64,000 nt of DNA from Desulfosporosinus lacus DSM 15449 (GCF_900129935.1 NZ_FQXJ01000005.1:248001-312000); one strand, 5' to 3'. Positions 18,250 through 27,721 are shown, numbered from the stretch's first letter. Notes: generated from the sequence alone by a model not told the origin. A program made the numbers and translations.

Positions 18250-19236
18250 TTAAACAAGATGACAAGCAACAAAATGATCATTTCCAATATCTCTAAAATT
18301 TGGATCCTGCTCTTTGCAAATACTTTGTACCTTTGGGCAACGTGTATGAAATCGACAGCCCGAGGGTGGATTAACTGGGCTGGGAACATCTCCTTTAAGA
18401 ATTATGCGATCTTTTTTAACGGTCGGATCTGGAACAGGAATAGCTGATAATAAAGCGATTGTATAAGGATGTTGAGGATTTTTATAGAGTTCCTCTGAAT
18501 TTGCAAGTTCAGCAATCTTACCCAAATACATAACCGCAACGCGGTCACTAATATGTTTAACTACTGATAGGTCATGTGCAATAAATAAATACGTCAAATG
18601 ATATTCTTTTTGTAAATCTTCAAGTAAGTTAATCAACTGTGCTTGAATCGACAAATCTAGTGCGGATACTGGTTCGTCGCAGATAATCAACTTTGGGTTA
18701 AGAGCTAAAGCTCTAGCGATTCCGATCCGCTGTCGTTGTCCTCCTGAAAATTCATGTGGATAACGTGCTCCGTGATACGGACTTAAACCTACAACATCCA
18801 AGATCTTACAAACACGTTTCTCACGCTCGGCACGACTCGAAACTCCCTGAATCAAAATAGGTTCTGCAATGATATCCCCCACTCTCATGCGAGGATTCAA
18901 AGAAGCATATGAATCTTGGAAAATCATTTGCATCTGACTACGCATCTGGCGCATTTCTTCATGGGAAAGCTCATTCAGAACCTTCCCCTCAAAAATAACC
19001 TTTCCTTTGCTTGGTTCCAGTAATCTTAAGATTACCCGCCCAATTGTGGATTTGCCACATCCGCTTTCTCCAACTAATCCTAGTGTTTCCCCGCGACGAA
19101 TTTCGAAAGAAACCCCGTCAACTGCTTTAAGATCACCTACATACCGCTGAACTGCTATTCCCTTCTTGATAGGAAAATATTTCTTTAGATTCTCAACCTT
19201 TAACAGGGTTTCAGTTGTTTTCTTAGTTTCAATCAT
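18250..19236 (-). CDS. oppF: Oligopeptide/dipeptide ABC transporter ATPase (OppF/DppF type)
   Basis: One of two ATPases of a peptide-family (PepT) ABC importer. It has Walker [10 protein letters not shown] near 63-71, signature [15 protein letters not shown], Walker B LIICDEP and a C-terminal oligopeptide HPY region with CRFHTRCP and QSICKEQDP cysteines. From the ATG at 19236 it has 328 residues; that start is preceded by GAAGAGGG, whereas the ATG seven codons upstream has no ribosome site. The first codons overlap the oppD stop by 8 nt, so translation is coupled. The substrate (oligopeptide, dipeptide, nickel) cannot be fixed from the ATPase. Confidence 0.93.
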   Translation of the reverse strand: MIETKKTTETLLKVENLKKYFPIKKGIAVQRYVGDLKAVDGVSFEIRRGETLGLVGESGCGKSTIGRVILRLLEPSKGKVIFEGKVLNELSHEEMRQMRSQMQMIFQDSYASLNPRMRVGDIIAEPILIQGVSSRAEREKRVCKILDVVGLSPYHGARYPHEFSGGQRQRIGIARALALNPKLIICDEPVSALDLSIQAQLINLLEDLQKEYHLTYLFIAHDLSVVKHISDRVAVMYLGKIAELANSEELYKNPQHPYTIALLSAIPVPDPTVKKDRIILKGDVPSPVNPPSGCRFHTRCPKVQSICKEQDPNFRDIGNDHFVACHLV

Positions 19237-20224
19237 GTCGTTTACCCTCTTCTTCATATAAAAAGCAACTTACGAAATGCCCTGGTTCAATCTCGAGCCA
19301 GGTCGGTTTTTGTTGTTCACAAATGGGCTTTTTATGATTACATCGCTGTGCAAAATTACACCCTTGCGGTAAATTGCGCAGATCAGGGGGGTGCCCTTGA
19401 ATAGGTTCCAGACGTTGTTTTGCCCACACATCAAGTTTTGGCAACGATCTTAGCAATCCCCATGTATACGGATGCATAGGCTTGGTAAACAAAGAAACAA
19501 CATCAGTGTATTCGACCGTATTTCCAGCATACATTACTAACACTCTTTGGCACAATTCTGCGACAATCCCTAAATCGTGGGTAATCAACATAATTGCTGT
19601 ACCAGATTCCCTTTTCAAGTCATTCATCAAATCTAAAATCTGAGCCTGAATAGTTACATCGAGCGCTGTTGTTGGCTCGTCAGCAATAAGAAGTTTTGGA
19701 TTACAGGATAGAGCCATAGCGATCATAACACGTTGTCGCATACCACCACTAAATTGATGCGGATAATTGTCTATGCGTACTTCAGCTTCAGGAATACCAA
19801 CCCTTTTTAACATTTCGACAGCCTTTTTTTTCGCCTCCGTACGTCCTGCTTTCAGATGAAGCATAATAGCTTCCATTATTTGCTCTCCAACAGTAAGTAC
19901 TGGATTTAAGGATGTCATAGGGTCCTGAAAAATCATAGCAATATCATTGCCACGGATCCTCATTAAGTCATCCTCCGAAGCCTTGAGCAAATCTTTGCCA
20001 TCAAACATTACTTCTCCACTTACGATTTTTCCTGGAGGCATAGGAATCAGACGCATAATAGACATGGCCGCAACACTTTTTCCTGAACCCGATTCACCTA
20101 CAACTCCAAGAGTCTCTCCTATTCGAATCTCAAGATTCACGCCTTCTGCAGCCTTTATAACCCCCGCATCCGTGTAAAAATGAGTTCTAAGCTCTTTAAC
20201 ACGGAGTAACAATTCTTGATCCAT
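19229..20224 (-). CDS. oppD: Oligopeptide/dipeptide ABC transporter ATPase (OppD/DppD type)
   Basis: The second ATPase of the importer, 331 residues. It has Walker [10 protein letters not shown], signature [15 protein letters not shown], Walker [15 protein letters not shown] and the C-terminal [19 protein letters not shown] cysteine region of the family. OppD and OppF form the heterodimeric motor on the cytoplasmic face. The gene abuts the permease gene: its ATG shares one base with the oppC stop. It has the same order as standard opp/dpp operons (A-B-C-D-F). Confidence 0.94.
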   Translation of the reverse strand: MDQELLLRVKELRTHFYTDAGVIKAAEGVNLEIRIGETLGVVGESGSGKSVAAMSIMRLIPMPPGKIVSGEVMFDGKDLLKASEDDLMRIRGNDIAMIFQDPMTSLNPVLTVGEQIMEAIMLHLKAGRTEAKKKAVEMLKRVGIPEAEVRIDNYPHQFSGGMRQRVMIAMALSCNPKLLIADEPTTALDVTIQAQILDLMNDLKRESGTAIMLITHDLGIVAELCQRVLVMYAGNTVEYTDVVSLFTKPMHPYTWGLLRSLPKLDVWAKQRLEPIQGHPPDLRNLPQGCNFAQRCNHKKPICEQQKPTWLEIEPGHFVSCFLYEEEGKRHD

Positions 20225-21123
20225 TACTTTATCCTCCTAAGGTTCAAGCGCGGATCCAGAGCATTACGCAACCCCTCACCTAATAAATTGTAACCTAGTA
20301 CAGTTAAAAAAATGGCAACGCCGGGCCAAACAACCAGCCACGAAGCATTAAAGATGAAGTCTTTGCCTTCTGCCAGCATCGATCCCCAACTCGGAGCAGG
20401 AGGCCGAACTCCAAGGCCTAAGAAGCTCAATCCTGCCTCAGCTAAAATAACTCCTCCGATATTCAGGGCAGTGTATACAATCACTGGTGCTAAAGCGTTG
20501 GGAAGGATATGTCTTAGTATAATTCGTCTGTCTTTTGCCCCGATAGAGCGAGCTGCTTCTATATATTTACTTTCCTTAACCAAGATAACTTGTCCACGGA
20601 TAAGTCGCGCATAATTTGTCCATCCCACTATACCTAAGGCAAAGAAGATATTAAGCAAGCTAGGTCCTAAAAAAGTCATGATTGCAATTGCCAAAAGGAA
20701 AAATGGAAATGCTGAGAAAATATCCGTAATTCTCATCATTAGTGAATCAAGCCATCCCCCATAATAACCAGAAAAAGCACCAATGATGACCCCTATGACT
20801 AAGGAAATACTTGTAGCCACCACTCCGACGATTAAGGACGCCCTAGCTCCGTAGATAATTCTGCTAAAAATATCCCGCCCAAGAACATCTGTACCCATTA
20901 AGTGAGCCAAGTTGGGTTCTTTTAGTGAATCTTTCAAAGCAATCTGCACAGGATCATAGGGGGCAATAACATTGGCAAATAAGGCAACCAGTATCAAGAA
21001 AATAACCAGGAAAAGGCCTAATATCGCACGCTTATTTCTTTTCAGGCGATCCCATATTTCCAAGAAAAGCGAGGATGTCTCATATAATTCCAAAGTTTTA
21101 TCGGCATCTGAATTAGTTGACAT
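20224..21123 (-). CDS. oppC: Oligopeptide/dipeptide ABC permease (OppC/DppC type)
   Basis: A 299-residue permease with an N-terminal OppC_N segment (RNKRAILGLFLVIFLILVAL) and a binding-protein-dependent transport domain. The LMGTDVLGRDIFSRIIYGAR block is the usual DppC marker, and the EAA loop near 190 (YIEAARSIGAKDRRIILRHI) contacts the ATPase. About six membrane helices. GGAGGTAAGAAA precedes the ATG, 19 nt after the oppB stop. Confidence 0.94.
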   Translation of the reverse strand: MSTNSDADKTLELYETSSLFLEIWDRLKRNKRAILGLFLVIFLILVALFANVIAPYDPVQIALKDSLKEPNLAHLMGTDVLGRDIFSRIIYGARASLIVGVVATSISLVIGVIIGAFSGYYGGWLDSLMMRITDIFSAFPFFLLAIAIMTFLGPSLLNIFFALGIVGWTNYARLIRGQVILVKESKYIEAARSIGAKDRRIILRHILPNALAPVIVYTALNIGGVILAEAGLSFLGLGVRPPAPSWGSMLAEGKDFIFNASWLVVWPGVAIFLTVLGYNLLGEGLRNALDPRLNLRRIK

Positions 21124-21142
21124 TTTCTTACCTCCTTAGCCG

Positions 21143-22075
21143 TTAATCATATCGAATCTGCGGATTTAAAAATGCATAGGAAATATCTACAAGCAAGTTT
21201 ACAACCACAAAAACGAGGGCTAGAAAGAGCGTAACCCCTTGGACAACAGGATAATCTCTTCTGGAGATGGCATTAAAAAGCATGTAACCAATTCCAGGAA
21301 GCGAAAAAATTGTCTCAATTAAAATTGTGCCACCCATTAAGCTCGCAAAATCCATGCCTGCATGAGTAGACACAGGAATAAGAGCATTTTTCATTCCATG
21401 TTTGAAAACAACGACCTGTTTAGATAGACCTTTAGCACGTGCAGTACGAATATAATCCTCACCTAAAACTTCTAACATGCTAGAGCGAGTCAGCCCGGCA
21501 TACATTGCCATTGAAGCAAAACCTAGTGCAAATCCGGGCAAGATATAGTATTGAAGATGAAACCCTTCACCACCAGAACCACTGATCGGCAATATACGGA
21601 AAATAACGCCAAATACCAATTGCAAGACCATCCCCAACCAGAAAGTTGGCAACGAGAGACCTATTAACGTAAAAAAGGTAGTAAAAGTATCCCAAAAACT
21701 GTATTGCCTAACTGCGGACAATACTCCAATAAGTACACCAAATGTTATCGCAATTGCTGAGGCTGCCACTGCTAAACGAAAGGTAACAGGGATTTTATCT
21801 AAGAGCATCTGGGAAACCTCTTGATGTTGTATGTAGGATCGACCAAAATCTCCATGCAGGGCATTCCAAAGGTAATTTAGATAACGATTTAAAAAGGGCA
21901 GATCTAATCCCAATTCCTGGCGAACACTATCCATGGTTTGATGAGAAATATGTTGTCCTAACATTAATGCTACCGGATCTCCAGGGACCAAAGACATCAT
22001 CCCAAACGTCAACATTGATATCCCTAAGAGAACAGGTATCAATTGAAAAATACGCCGAATGATAAAACGTATCAC
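21143..22075 (-). CDS. oppB: Oligopeptide/dipeptide ABC permease (OppB/DppB type)
   Basis: A 310-residue permease, partner of OppC. It starts MIRFIIRRIFQLIPVLLGIS, the usual DppB N terminus, and has a conserved MSLVPGDP block near 27-34 and an EAA loop (DYIRTARAKGLSKQVVVFKH). Six membrane helices are expected. The start is a GTG following AGGAGGAAGC. A strong hairpin lies between it and oppA upstream and may lower its expression relative to the binding protein. Confidence 0.94.
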   Translation of the reverse strand: MIRFIIRRIFQLIPVLLGISMLTFGMMSLVPGDPVALMLGQHISHQTMDSVRQELGLDLPFLNRYLNYLWNALHGDFGRSYIQHQEVSQMLLDKIPVTFRLAVAASAIAITFGVLIGVLSAVRQYSFWDTFTTFFTLIGLSLPTFWLGMVLQLVFGVIFRILPISGSGGEGFHLQYYILPGFALGFASMAMYAGLTRSSMLEVLGEDYIRTARAKGLSKQVVVFKHGMKNALIPVSTHAGMDFASLMGGTILIETIFSLPGIGYMLFNAISRRDYPVVQGVTLFLALVFVVVNLLVDISYAFLNPQIRYD

Positions 22076-22128
22076 AAATTAGCTTCCTCCTAAAAGTTAA
22101 ACAATTTACTCGAATTGTCGTACATTAA

Positions 22129-22164
22129 ATTGGAGTTTATGCATCAGTAAGCATAAACTCCAAT
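22129..22164 (-). terminator. Hairpin between oppA and oppB (attenuating terminator)
   Basis: A perfect 14-bp stem (22129-22142 with 22151-22164) with an 8-nt loop, 16 nt beyond the oppA stop, with a moderate U-rich tail on the minus strand. Such intercistronic hairpins usually leave the binding protein in excess over the membrane subunits by partial termination or 3'-end stabilisation. Confidence 0.7.
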
Positions 22165-22179
22165 ATTAATTGAACCAAG

Positions 22180-23826
22180 TTACTTTGATAACCAGACTGT
22201 ACGCATATCTTTATGGTCTAAAGCACTAATGGTCAGGTCATGAACTTTCTTTCCTAACAAACGCAGATAATTAGGGTTAAATGTCCAAACGGCAGGTTGA
22301 TCTTCTACGACTAATTCTTGGATCTTTTTGTAGATATCCATACGTTTGGTTGTGTCAGTTTCCTCTATGCCTTGAGCCAGTAGACTTTCAACCACTGGGT
22401 TAGAATAAAAAATAACATTATTCATCCCCCATTGGGATTTGGAATAAAGAATGTTGAGAAAATTTGCTGGATCCGGATAATCCGCAACCCAGTTGACGCG
22501 GAACATTTGATTTTCGCCTGACTGCATAGCTTTAACGTAGGAGCCCCATTCCATGTTTCTTAACTCGATTTGAATTCCAACCTCTTTCAATTGGCCTTGG
22601 AAAGCTTCTGCAATTTTTTGATTTTCTTGATTAAAGTTGTAGGCATATTGGATCGGTGCGAGGCCTTTACCATGAGGGTACCCTGCTAAAGCTAAATATT
22701 CTTTAGCTTTAGCAGGGTCAAATTTTGGTGCTTTTAAGTCTTTATCATAACCTGGCATTGTTGAAGGCAATGGTCCGTTGGACAGAGTTGAGTTTCCCTC
22801 GAGTACAGTATCAATAATACTCTGGGGATCAAGAGCATAGGCAATTGCTTTGCGTAAGTTAACATTATCCTTAAACGGCGCCTTAGTCAGGTTAAATCCG
22901 ATAAACTGTGTGGTTAAAGTAGTTTGATTAATGGTTTGATCAGGAAATTCCTTGCTAATAGAATTTCTTTGACCTGGAGGCAACATGTCCACATAATCCA
23001 AGTTTCCAGCACGAAACTCATTCAAAGCCGTCGATTCATCATTAAAAATTTTATAGACGACTCTATCGACATGAGCCTTGGTTCCATAATAATCATCAAA
23101 CTTCTCTATTGTTACGTCTTGATCGGAATTCCATTTTACAAATTTGAAGGCTCCTGTTCCAATTAAAGTTTCGGGAGTGGCGACAGGCGTACCAAAATCT
23201 TTACCCGCCTTTAGCGCAGACTCTATCTTATAAATACTTACTGCCGGGTGCCCTAAAGAGGTGAGAAAAGCTGCATTCTTTTCTCTTAAAGTCACTTCAA
23301 TCGTATAGTCATCAATCTTTTTTAGTCCTGAAATTGTCTTAGCTTCTCCACTATTCACTTCAGCGAATCCAACAATAGGTTCAAGTGGGAAGGCAACGGG
23401 GGAAAGTGTGTCTTTGGCAGCTAAACGATTCCAGACCTCTAAAACATCCTGAGCTTTTAATGAAGTTCCATCATGAAATTTAACGTCATGGCGTATATGA
23501 AATTTAATAACTTTCTTATCCGCAGAATAATCCCATTTTTCCGCTATAGCGGGCATTACTTCTAAAGAGGAAGGATCGTATTTTACAAGTCCGTCATAGA
23601 GTTCTTTGCCAATTTGAATGCCATTAATTTCTTCTAAAAAGGCCGGTTCCAGAGCGGAAGGACTTGAAATCATCCCAAAACGAAATGTTCCACCATCAAC
23701 AGGAGTTGCACCGCTTGTTTTATCCCCATTTGTCAGTGCAGCATTCGGTCCACATCCAGACAGGATTAAAGTTACTGATAACAAAACAGCAATAACCAAA
23801 TACCAACGTCCTTTACCCTTTAGCAT
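22180..23826 (-). CDS. oppA: Oligopeptide-binding lipoprotein (SBP_bac_5)
   Basis: A 548-residue extracellular solute-binding lipoprotein that delivers peptides to OppBC. The signal peptide ends in a lipobox LSGC at about residues 22-25, followed by a Thr/Asp/Gly linker. Family blocks are present: DGLVKYDPSSLEVMPAIAEKW, FKFVKWNSDQDV and the late YADPANFL-like PDPANFLNILYS. The ATG follows GGAGGAAAAAGG, only 12 nt after the stop of the dTMP-kinase gene, so both probably share one promoter. Confidence 0.93.
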   Translation of the reverse strand: MLKGKGRWYLVIAVLLSVTLILSGCGPNAALTNGDKTSGATPVDGGTFRFGMISSPSALEPAFLEEINGIQIGKELYDGLVKYDPSSLEVMPAIAEKWDYSADKKVIKFHIRHDVKFHDGTSLKAQDVLEVWNRLAAKDTLSPVAFPLEPIVGFAEVNSGEAKTISGLKKIDDYTIEVTLREKNAAFLTSLGHPAVSIYKIESALKAGKDFGTPVATPETLIGTGAFKFVKWNSDQDVTIEKFDDYYGTKAHVDRVVYKIFNDESTALNEFRAGNLDYVDMLPPGQRNSISKEFPDQTINQTTLTTQFIGFNLTKAPFKDNVNLRKAIAYALDPQSIIDTVLEGNSTLSNGPLPSTMPGYDKDLKAPKFDPAKAKEYLALAGYPHGKGLAPIQYAYNFNQENQKIAEAFQGQLKEVGIQIELRNMEWGSYVKAMQSGENQMFRVNWVADYPDPANFLNILYSKSQWGMNNVIFYSNPVVESLLAQGIEETDTTKRMDIYKKIQELVVEDQPAVWTFNPNYLRLLGKKVHDLTISALDHKDMRTVWLSK

Positions 23827-23838
23827 CCTTTTTCCTCC

Positions 23839-24522
23839 TTAACCTTCGCCATGGATGACTTTTGTTACAATTTCATAAATGTCCCTGTGAATATCTTCCT
23901 TACTTCGCAACTGGCCATTATGTACGCAATTTACCATTTCCCAGCCAAAAGATACCCTGATCTGAGTTGCATTGTTATATGAGTGAACTAAGTAATCATA
24001 ATTCCTCTCATGTATGTCCTTCTCACCGTCGCCAAATTTGTTAGATCTGTTGTTTATTAGGATCTGACTGTATTGTGGATGCATATCGAGGAAAACCACG
24101 CAATCAGGTACTGGAAGTTTGAACTTTACGAACTCCAAGTCCCATAACCAATTGAGATATTCGTCCCGTTCGTCAGGGTTGATTATTTTAGCCGCCTGAT
24201 GAACCATATTGGATGTGGTGTACCTGTCGGCTAAAATGATGCCGCCACTCTGATAGAAGTCTCCCCACTTTTTTTTATAGGAAGCATATCTATCTGTAGC
24301 ATAGAAAGTGGACGCTGCATAGGGATTGACATCGTTCGGATTATTGCCAAATTCCCCATTCAAATACATTTTGATAAGAGCAGAGGACTCGCTCTGGTAA
24401 TCAGGAAATTCTACATGCTTAACGTTATAATTATTCAGGGATAGTTTATCAAACAATAATTTTGTTTGTGTCGCCTTGCCACTGCCATCTCCTGCTTCTA
24501 TGACTATGAGTTTTCCCTTCAA
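23839..24522 (-). CDS. tmk: Thymidylate kinase-family protein
   Basis: A 227-residue P-loop nucleotide kinase of the dTMP-kinase family, which would convert dTMP to dTDP. P-loop EAGDGSGKATQ is at 9-19 and the DRYTTSN motif (the DR(Y/F) substrate-binding block) near 98-104. The LID region near 155-170 carries NNRSNKFGDGEKDIHERN. The form resembles Clostridia-type dTMP kinases and could be a paralogue of the replication-associated tmk. The TTG start follows AAGGAG. It lies 12 nt above oppA and appears to head the opp operon, which is an unusual pairing. Confidence 0.87.
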   Translation of the reverse strand: MKGKLIVIEAGDGSGKATQTKLLFDKLSLNNYNVKHVEFPDYQSESSALIKMYLNGEFGNNPNDVNPYAASTFYATDRYASYKKKWGDFYQSGGIILADRYTTSNMVHQAAKIINPDERDEYLNWLWDLEFVKFKLPVPDCVVFLDMHPQYSQILINNRSNKFGDGEKDIHERNYDYLVHSYNNATQIRVSFGWEMVNCVHNGQLRSKEDIHRDIYEIVTKVIHGEG

Positions 24523-24670
24523 AAAAACCGGCTCCTTCTTTATGCTTTATATCTACTGAAAAAATAAAGTTTGTATTAAAGTATTAGCGTTACTTTAATG
24601 ATTAGTCTATCAATAAAATCGCATTTCAACAACACTTTAATAGTTAATTGTAAGATTTAATTACAAAATC

Positions 24671-24714
24671 AAAAGCACCTCTCTTTTGCCCTAAAGGTAA
24701 AAGGAGATGCTTTT
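24671..24714 (-). terminator. Intrinsic terminator after spo0A
   Basis: A long imperfect stem (24671-24714) closing with AAAAGCA/TGCTTTT, with a bulge, ending in U on the minus strand, 29 nt after the spo0A stop. Confidence 0.75.
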
Positions 24715-24743
24715 ATAATTGAATTATTCAAGCTTTTCTATTT

Positions 24744-25544
24744 CTAGCTAACCTTGCTCATAACTCTCAACTTGTCAGCTAACAAAGCAATAAATTCTGA
24801 GTTAGTGGGCTTTTGTCGCTCTATGTTCATTGAATATCCGAAAATTCTCTTCAAGGTATCAGTATGTCCACGTTCCCATGCCAACTCTATCGCGTGGCGA
24901 ATACCACGTTCTACTCTGCTGGGAGCAGTATCGAATTTCTTGGCAATACTTGGGTATAGCTCTTTGGTTACCGCACCTAGCAATGAAACATCTTCAACCA
25001 CCATCAGAATTGCGTCTCTAATATATTGGTATCCTTTTACATGAGCTGGAATCCCAATTTGATGCATCATCGTCGTCACTTCCACACACAAGTTCAACCC
25101 GCTTCCAACGGTTGAAACAACAATTGGTGAAGCAGAAGAATTATGGTTAGGCTGGGATGAAGGTATGTCCTGAGTTAAAGATCGAATACGTTTACTGAGA
25201 ATATCTAAATCAAACGGTTTAAGTATAAAATAGTCGACACCCAGCATCATTGCTTGATGAGTAAGTGATTCCTGTCCAAAGGCTGTTAACATGATTATTT
25301 TAGGTCGATTTATAGTTGTACGCGAGTTGATTCTTTCTAATACACCTAATCCATCCAAATTAGGCATTACTAAATCAAGAATGATTAAGTCCGGTTCCTG
25401 ACTTTGAATAAGTTCCCACGCTTCTAAACCATTATTTGCAACTCCAACAACGATTAAATCTTCTTGGCCTTGGAGATAGTTTTGTAGCATTTGACATAAA
25501 TTACGATTATCATCGGCAACAATTATTTTTATTTTCTTACTCAT
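24744..25544 (-). CDS. spo0A: Stage 0 sporulation protein A, response regulator
   Basis: The master regulator of entry into sporulation. From the ATG at 25544 it has 266 residues. The receiver domain carries the acidic pair D11-D12 and phospho-acceptor D57 (DLIILDLVMPN), plus a Lys near 107. The C-terminal Spo0A DNA-binding domain ends with the diagnostic APSRVERGIRHAIELAWERG. A frame-start ATG four codons upstream exists, but MSKKIKIIV aligns with family starts. The gene stands alone, with a Spo0A box and a -10 hexamer upstream, so autoregulation is likely. Confidence 0.97.
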   Translation of the reverse strand: MSKKIKIIVADDNRNLCQMLQNYLQGQEDLIVVGVANNGLEAWELIQSQEPDLIILDLVMPNLDGLGVLERINSRTTINRPKIIMLTAFGQESLTHQAMMLGVDYFILKPFDLDILSKRIRSLTQDIPSSQPNHNSSASPIVVSTVGSGLNLCVEVTTMMHQIGIPAHVKGYQYIRDAILMVVEDVSLLGAVTKELYPSIAKKFDTAPSRVERGIRHAIELAWERGHTDTLKRIFGYSMNIERQKPTNSEFIALLADKLRVMSKVS

Positions 25545-25624
25545 TCTTAAAATCATCCCGCCTTAAATGTATTCCGGTCCAGCATTAGAGTCTTAATTTG
25601 CGTTTGCATCTCTCCGGTGCTTTT

Positions 25625-25649
25625 ATTATACGCTATGGTTGATGTCGAA
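25625..25649 (-). promoter_or_regulatory. spo0A promoter with an exact Spo0A box
   Basis: On the minus strand a perfect TATAAT (25630-25625) lies 81 nt before the spo0A start. The heptamer TGTCGAA (25643-25649, read on plus; Spo0A box) lies just upstream, near the expected -35 position, where no good TTGACA is seen. A weak -35 overlapped by a Spo0A box is the usual design of Spo0A-controlled promoters. The remaining 25650-25980 is AT-rich and holds only the ferredoxin promoter area, with no ORF or strong hairpin. Confidence 0.55.
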
Positions 25650-25980
25650 ATCGCAAATAATAAGTCAACACTAATTTCCGCTTAAAAGTGAGATGAGGCC
25701 TAACTTCAAAGCGCTTATTTGGTTATTTATGGTATTTTTATTTATCGCAAAATCTTCCACTATTTTCCATTGAAATTATAACCTGACATAAGATTAGCGA
25801 ATTAATACTAACACAATCGAGATTTATCAAACTGCTGGGTATAATAGAGATTTTCTTTAATTAAATACATGAATTACAAAGAAACATTAAAAAATAAAGT
25901 GCATTTCATGTTAAGTTTATTGTTATTTGTGGATATACTATGGGCGAATGATACTCAAGAAGGTTAAGGAGGATAATATT

Positions 25981-26169
25981 ATGATAGCTGCAGTCGATAA
26001 GGATACTTGCATTGGTTGTGGAGCTTGCCCGGAATTTTGCCCTGAGGTTTTTAAGATGGAAGATGACGGATTAGCCGTAGCCTATACTAATCCTGTTCCA
26101 AGTGAAGTTGAGTCAGCCGCCAAAGATGCTGCTGACGGCTGTCCGACAGATGCTATACATGTCGAATAA
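25981..26169 (+). CDS. Single-cluster [4Fe-4S] ferredoxin
   Basis: A 62-residue ferredoxin for low-potential electron transfer. The cluster ligands are C10, C13, C16 and C54 (CIGCGAC, then DGCP), with a further C20 not expected to bind. It is shorter than the common 2[4Fe-4S] type. GGAGG eight bases before the ATG at 25981 sets the start, although the frame is open earlier. Monocistronic, with a very strong terminator below. Likely partners such as the siroheme protein next door are inferred from proximity only. Confidence 0.93.
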   Translation: MIAAVDKDTCIGCGACPEFCPEVFKMEDDGLAVAYTNPVPSEVESAAKDAADGCPTDAIHVE

Positions 26170-26198
26170 TTAAATAGACCGAATGTAGATTAAGAGGT

Positions 26199-26248
26199 TA
26201 AGACAGTTTAAACGCGGATGGCAATGCATCCGCGTTTAAACTGTCTTA
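26199..26248. terminator. Bidirectional terminator between ferredoxin and siroheme genes
   Basis: A perfect 22-bp stem (26199-26220 with 26227-26248) with a 6-nt loop, one of the strongest hairpins in the window. It lies between convergent genes and overlaps the stop of the minus-strand gene. Confidence 0.85.
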
Positions 26249-27127
26249 ATGTTTTGTTTGCTCCGCAAATTCACGCAGTCCATCTATTCCGATTCGGTCA
26301 ATGAGACGACCAATCCGTTCTTGAGGCTTGGCATTTTCTTTATAATACGAAATGACCGCATCCATGACCGACAATACTTGCTCCCTCTGCACATTTTCCA
26401 AAAGGATATTACCCGGTCTTGGCTTAACTCCGCCATTTCCGCCTACATACAAATGATATCCTTTGCTAGTACCCATCAATCCTAAATCGACTGAAGCAGA
26501 GTCAGTACATTTATTGGGACAACCGGCAACCCCGATCTTAAATTTAGAGGGTAATTGCATACCATGATAACGTTTGTCAATTTCCATACCTAGAGATAGC
26601 GTTTCTTGCAGACCTCTTTTACAAAAAGTATCGCCTGGGCAAACTTTTACACTTCGCACACATAATCCTACAGCATGTCCAGGGTCCATGCCAAGTTCAT
26701 CCCAGATTTTAGGGACATCCTCGGGGTTTAGTCCAACGATAGCAATACGCTGAGCAGAAGTCACCTTAATTGCTTGGGCATGATATTTTTCAGAGACATC
26801 AGCTATCTTACGCAGGATTTCCGGAGTCACAACACCTGCCGGTATATGAGGAGCAATTGAATAAGTTTTCTTATCCATTTGCAAAATTCCTCCCGCAGGT
26901 TGAGCTTTTGCAGCAGCCTCCGCCGACATCTCGCCTTGTTCCACAGAATTTACTTTTTCCAACAAGACATTAGGATCTAAATTATGCATTTGTGCTGCAT
27001 TGGCCAGGGTTTCATTGACTGAAAAAGCACACCCCAGACAGTGTAATCCTAATTCCTGCATTGCTTCTGCTGTTTTTGGATTGGAGGACATTATGTCTTT
27101 TAATTTCATATCTAGTGTAAAGTGCAT
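26246..27127 (-). CDS. DUF1858 domain fused to small siroheme nitrite/sulfite reductase
   Basis: A 293-residue protein with two parts. Residues 1-60 are a DUF1858 (ScdA_N-like) domain with a CLGC motif at 30-33. Residues 85-290 are a siroheme reductase fold with the coupled siroheme/[4Fe-4S] ligands C163, C169 (Cx5C) and C203, C207 (Cx3C). Its size matches the low-molecular-weight sulfite reductases of sulfate reducers more than NirBD or DsrAB. The N-terminal domain may bind a metal or deliver electrons. The ATG follows GGAGTTGAG, inside the tail of the upstream zinc-ribbon gene. Substrate is inferred from the family only. Confidence 0.85.
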   Translation of the reverse strand: MHFTLDMKLKDIMSSNPKTAEAMQELGLHCLGCAFSVNETLANAAQMHNLDPNVLLEKVNSVEQGEMSAEAAAKAQPAGGILQMDKKTYSIAPHIPAGVVTPEILRKIADVSEKYHAQAIKVTSAQRIAIVGLNPEDVPKIWDELGMDPGHAVGLCVRSVKVCPGDTFCKRGLQETLSLGMEIDKRYHGMQLPSKFKIGVAGCPNKCTDSASVDLGLMGTSKGYHLYVGGNGGVKPRPGNILLENVQREQVLSVMDAVISYYKENAKPQERIGRLIDRIGIDGLREFAEQTKH

Positions 27128-27138
27128 CTACTCAACTC

Positions 27139-27285
27139 CTAACCATGAATGAGCATTGGCAAACAACGCGTACATACATGTTTTTCTTCACCTTGATGAG
27201 CATAAGTCAACATAGGAGCTAATTCGCTTGTAGTACCACAATGATCGCACTCCATCTCAGGAGCCTCTTTTTTAATGTCTGCCAT
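27139..27285 (-). CDS. 48-aa zinc-ribbon protein upstream of the siroheme gene
   Basis: A short gene missed by length cut-offs. Its start ATG follows AAGGAGG with a 6-nt gap and its stop is 11 nt before the siroheme protein start. The product has two Cx2C knuckles, CDHC (residues 13-16) and CTRC (38-41), so it would form a small zinc ribbon or rubredoxin-like site. The arrangement argues for co-translation. A metal-binding, redox or assembly role for the siroheme protein is an inference; I know of no named family. Confidence 0.78.
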   Translation of the reverse strand: MADIKKEAPEMECDHCGTTSELAPMLTYAHQGEEKHVCTRCLPMLIHG

Positions 27286-27530
27286 TGAAATAACCTCCTT
27301 CTTCATGATCATAGATTAACATGCTAGCCATCGTTTTAAGTGTGACCTAAAACACATTTCTGAGTGTATTTAAGCACGCTCCAAAGTAAACCTATTTCAG
27401 CCTCAGTTTAAACCATTATTCGATAAACTATGCAATAACTTGTACTTATTCTTTAATCTGATCGATGTTCTACCTAATACCTCAACTTAGTTTTCGTTAT
27501 GAATTCATCTATCTCAAACTTATAATGCAA

Positions 27531-27566
27531 GAAACACGATTTACCCAATGAGGTACACCGTGTTTC
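27531..27566 (-). terminator. Probable terminator below the 42-aa membrane protein
   Basis: An 8-bp stem (27531-27538 with 27559-27566), with a further short inner helix, 27 nt beyond the stop at 27593 on the minus strand. The U tract is weak. The rest of 27286-27592 shows no ORF with a ribosome site; it must carry the promoter of the zinc-ribbon/siroheme pair, which I could not define. Confidence 0.5.
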
Positions 27567-27592
27567 AAACCATTTCCTTCTAAGTCAAAAGT

Positions 27593-27721
27593 TCAGTTGG
27601 CAAACAGATATAAAATTAACCCAATAGCTAAGTAGACAATACCCACATATAAGCGTAAAGGCGCTTTACTCATTTGAGTACTTGAACTCATACTGGTGTA
27701 AGGTCTAAACTGACCCTCCAT
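27593..27721 (-). CDS. 42-aa single-helix membrane protein
   Basis: A short ORF beginning inside the end of the preceding gene: its ATG at 27721 is followed after 16 nt by that gene's stop, and a G-run GGGGGGATC sits just before it. The N-terminal half is polar and Ser-rich, and the C-terminal 20 residues (LYVGIVYLAIGLILYLFA) form one membrane helix. The overlap and ribosome site suggest a coupled pair. Family unknown. Confidence 0.62.
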   Translation of the reverse strand: MEGQFRPYTSMSSSTQMSKAPLRLYVGIVYLAIGLILYLFAN

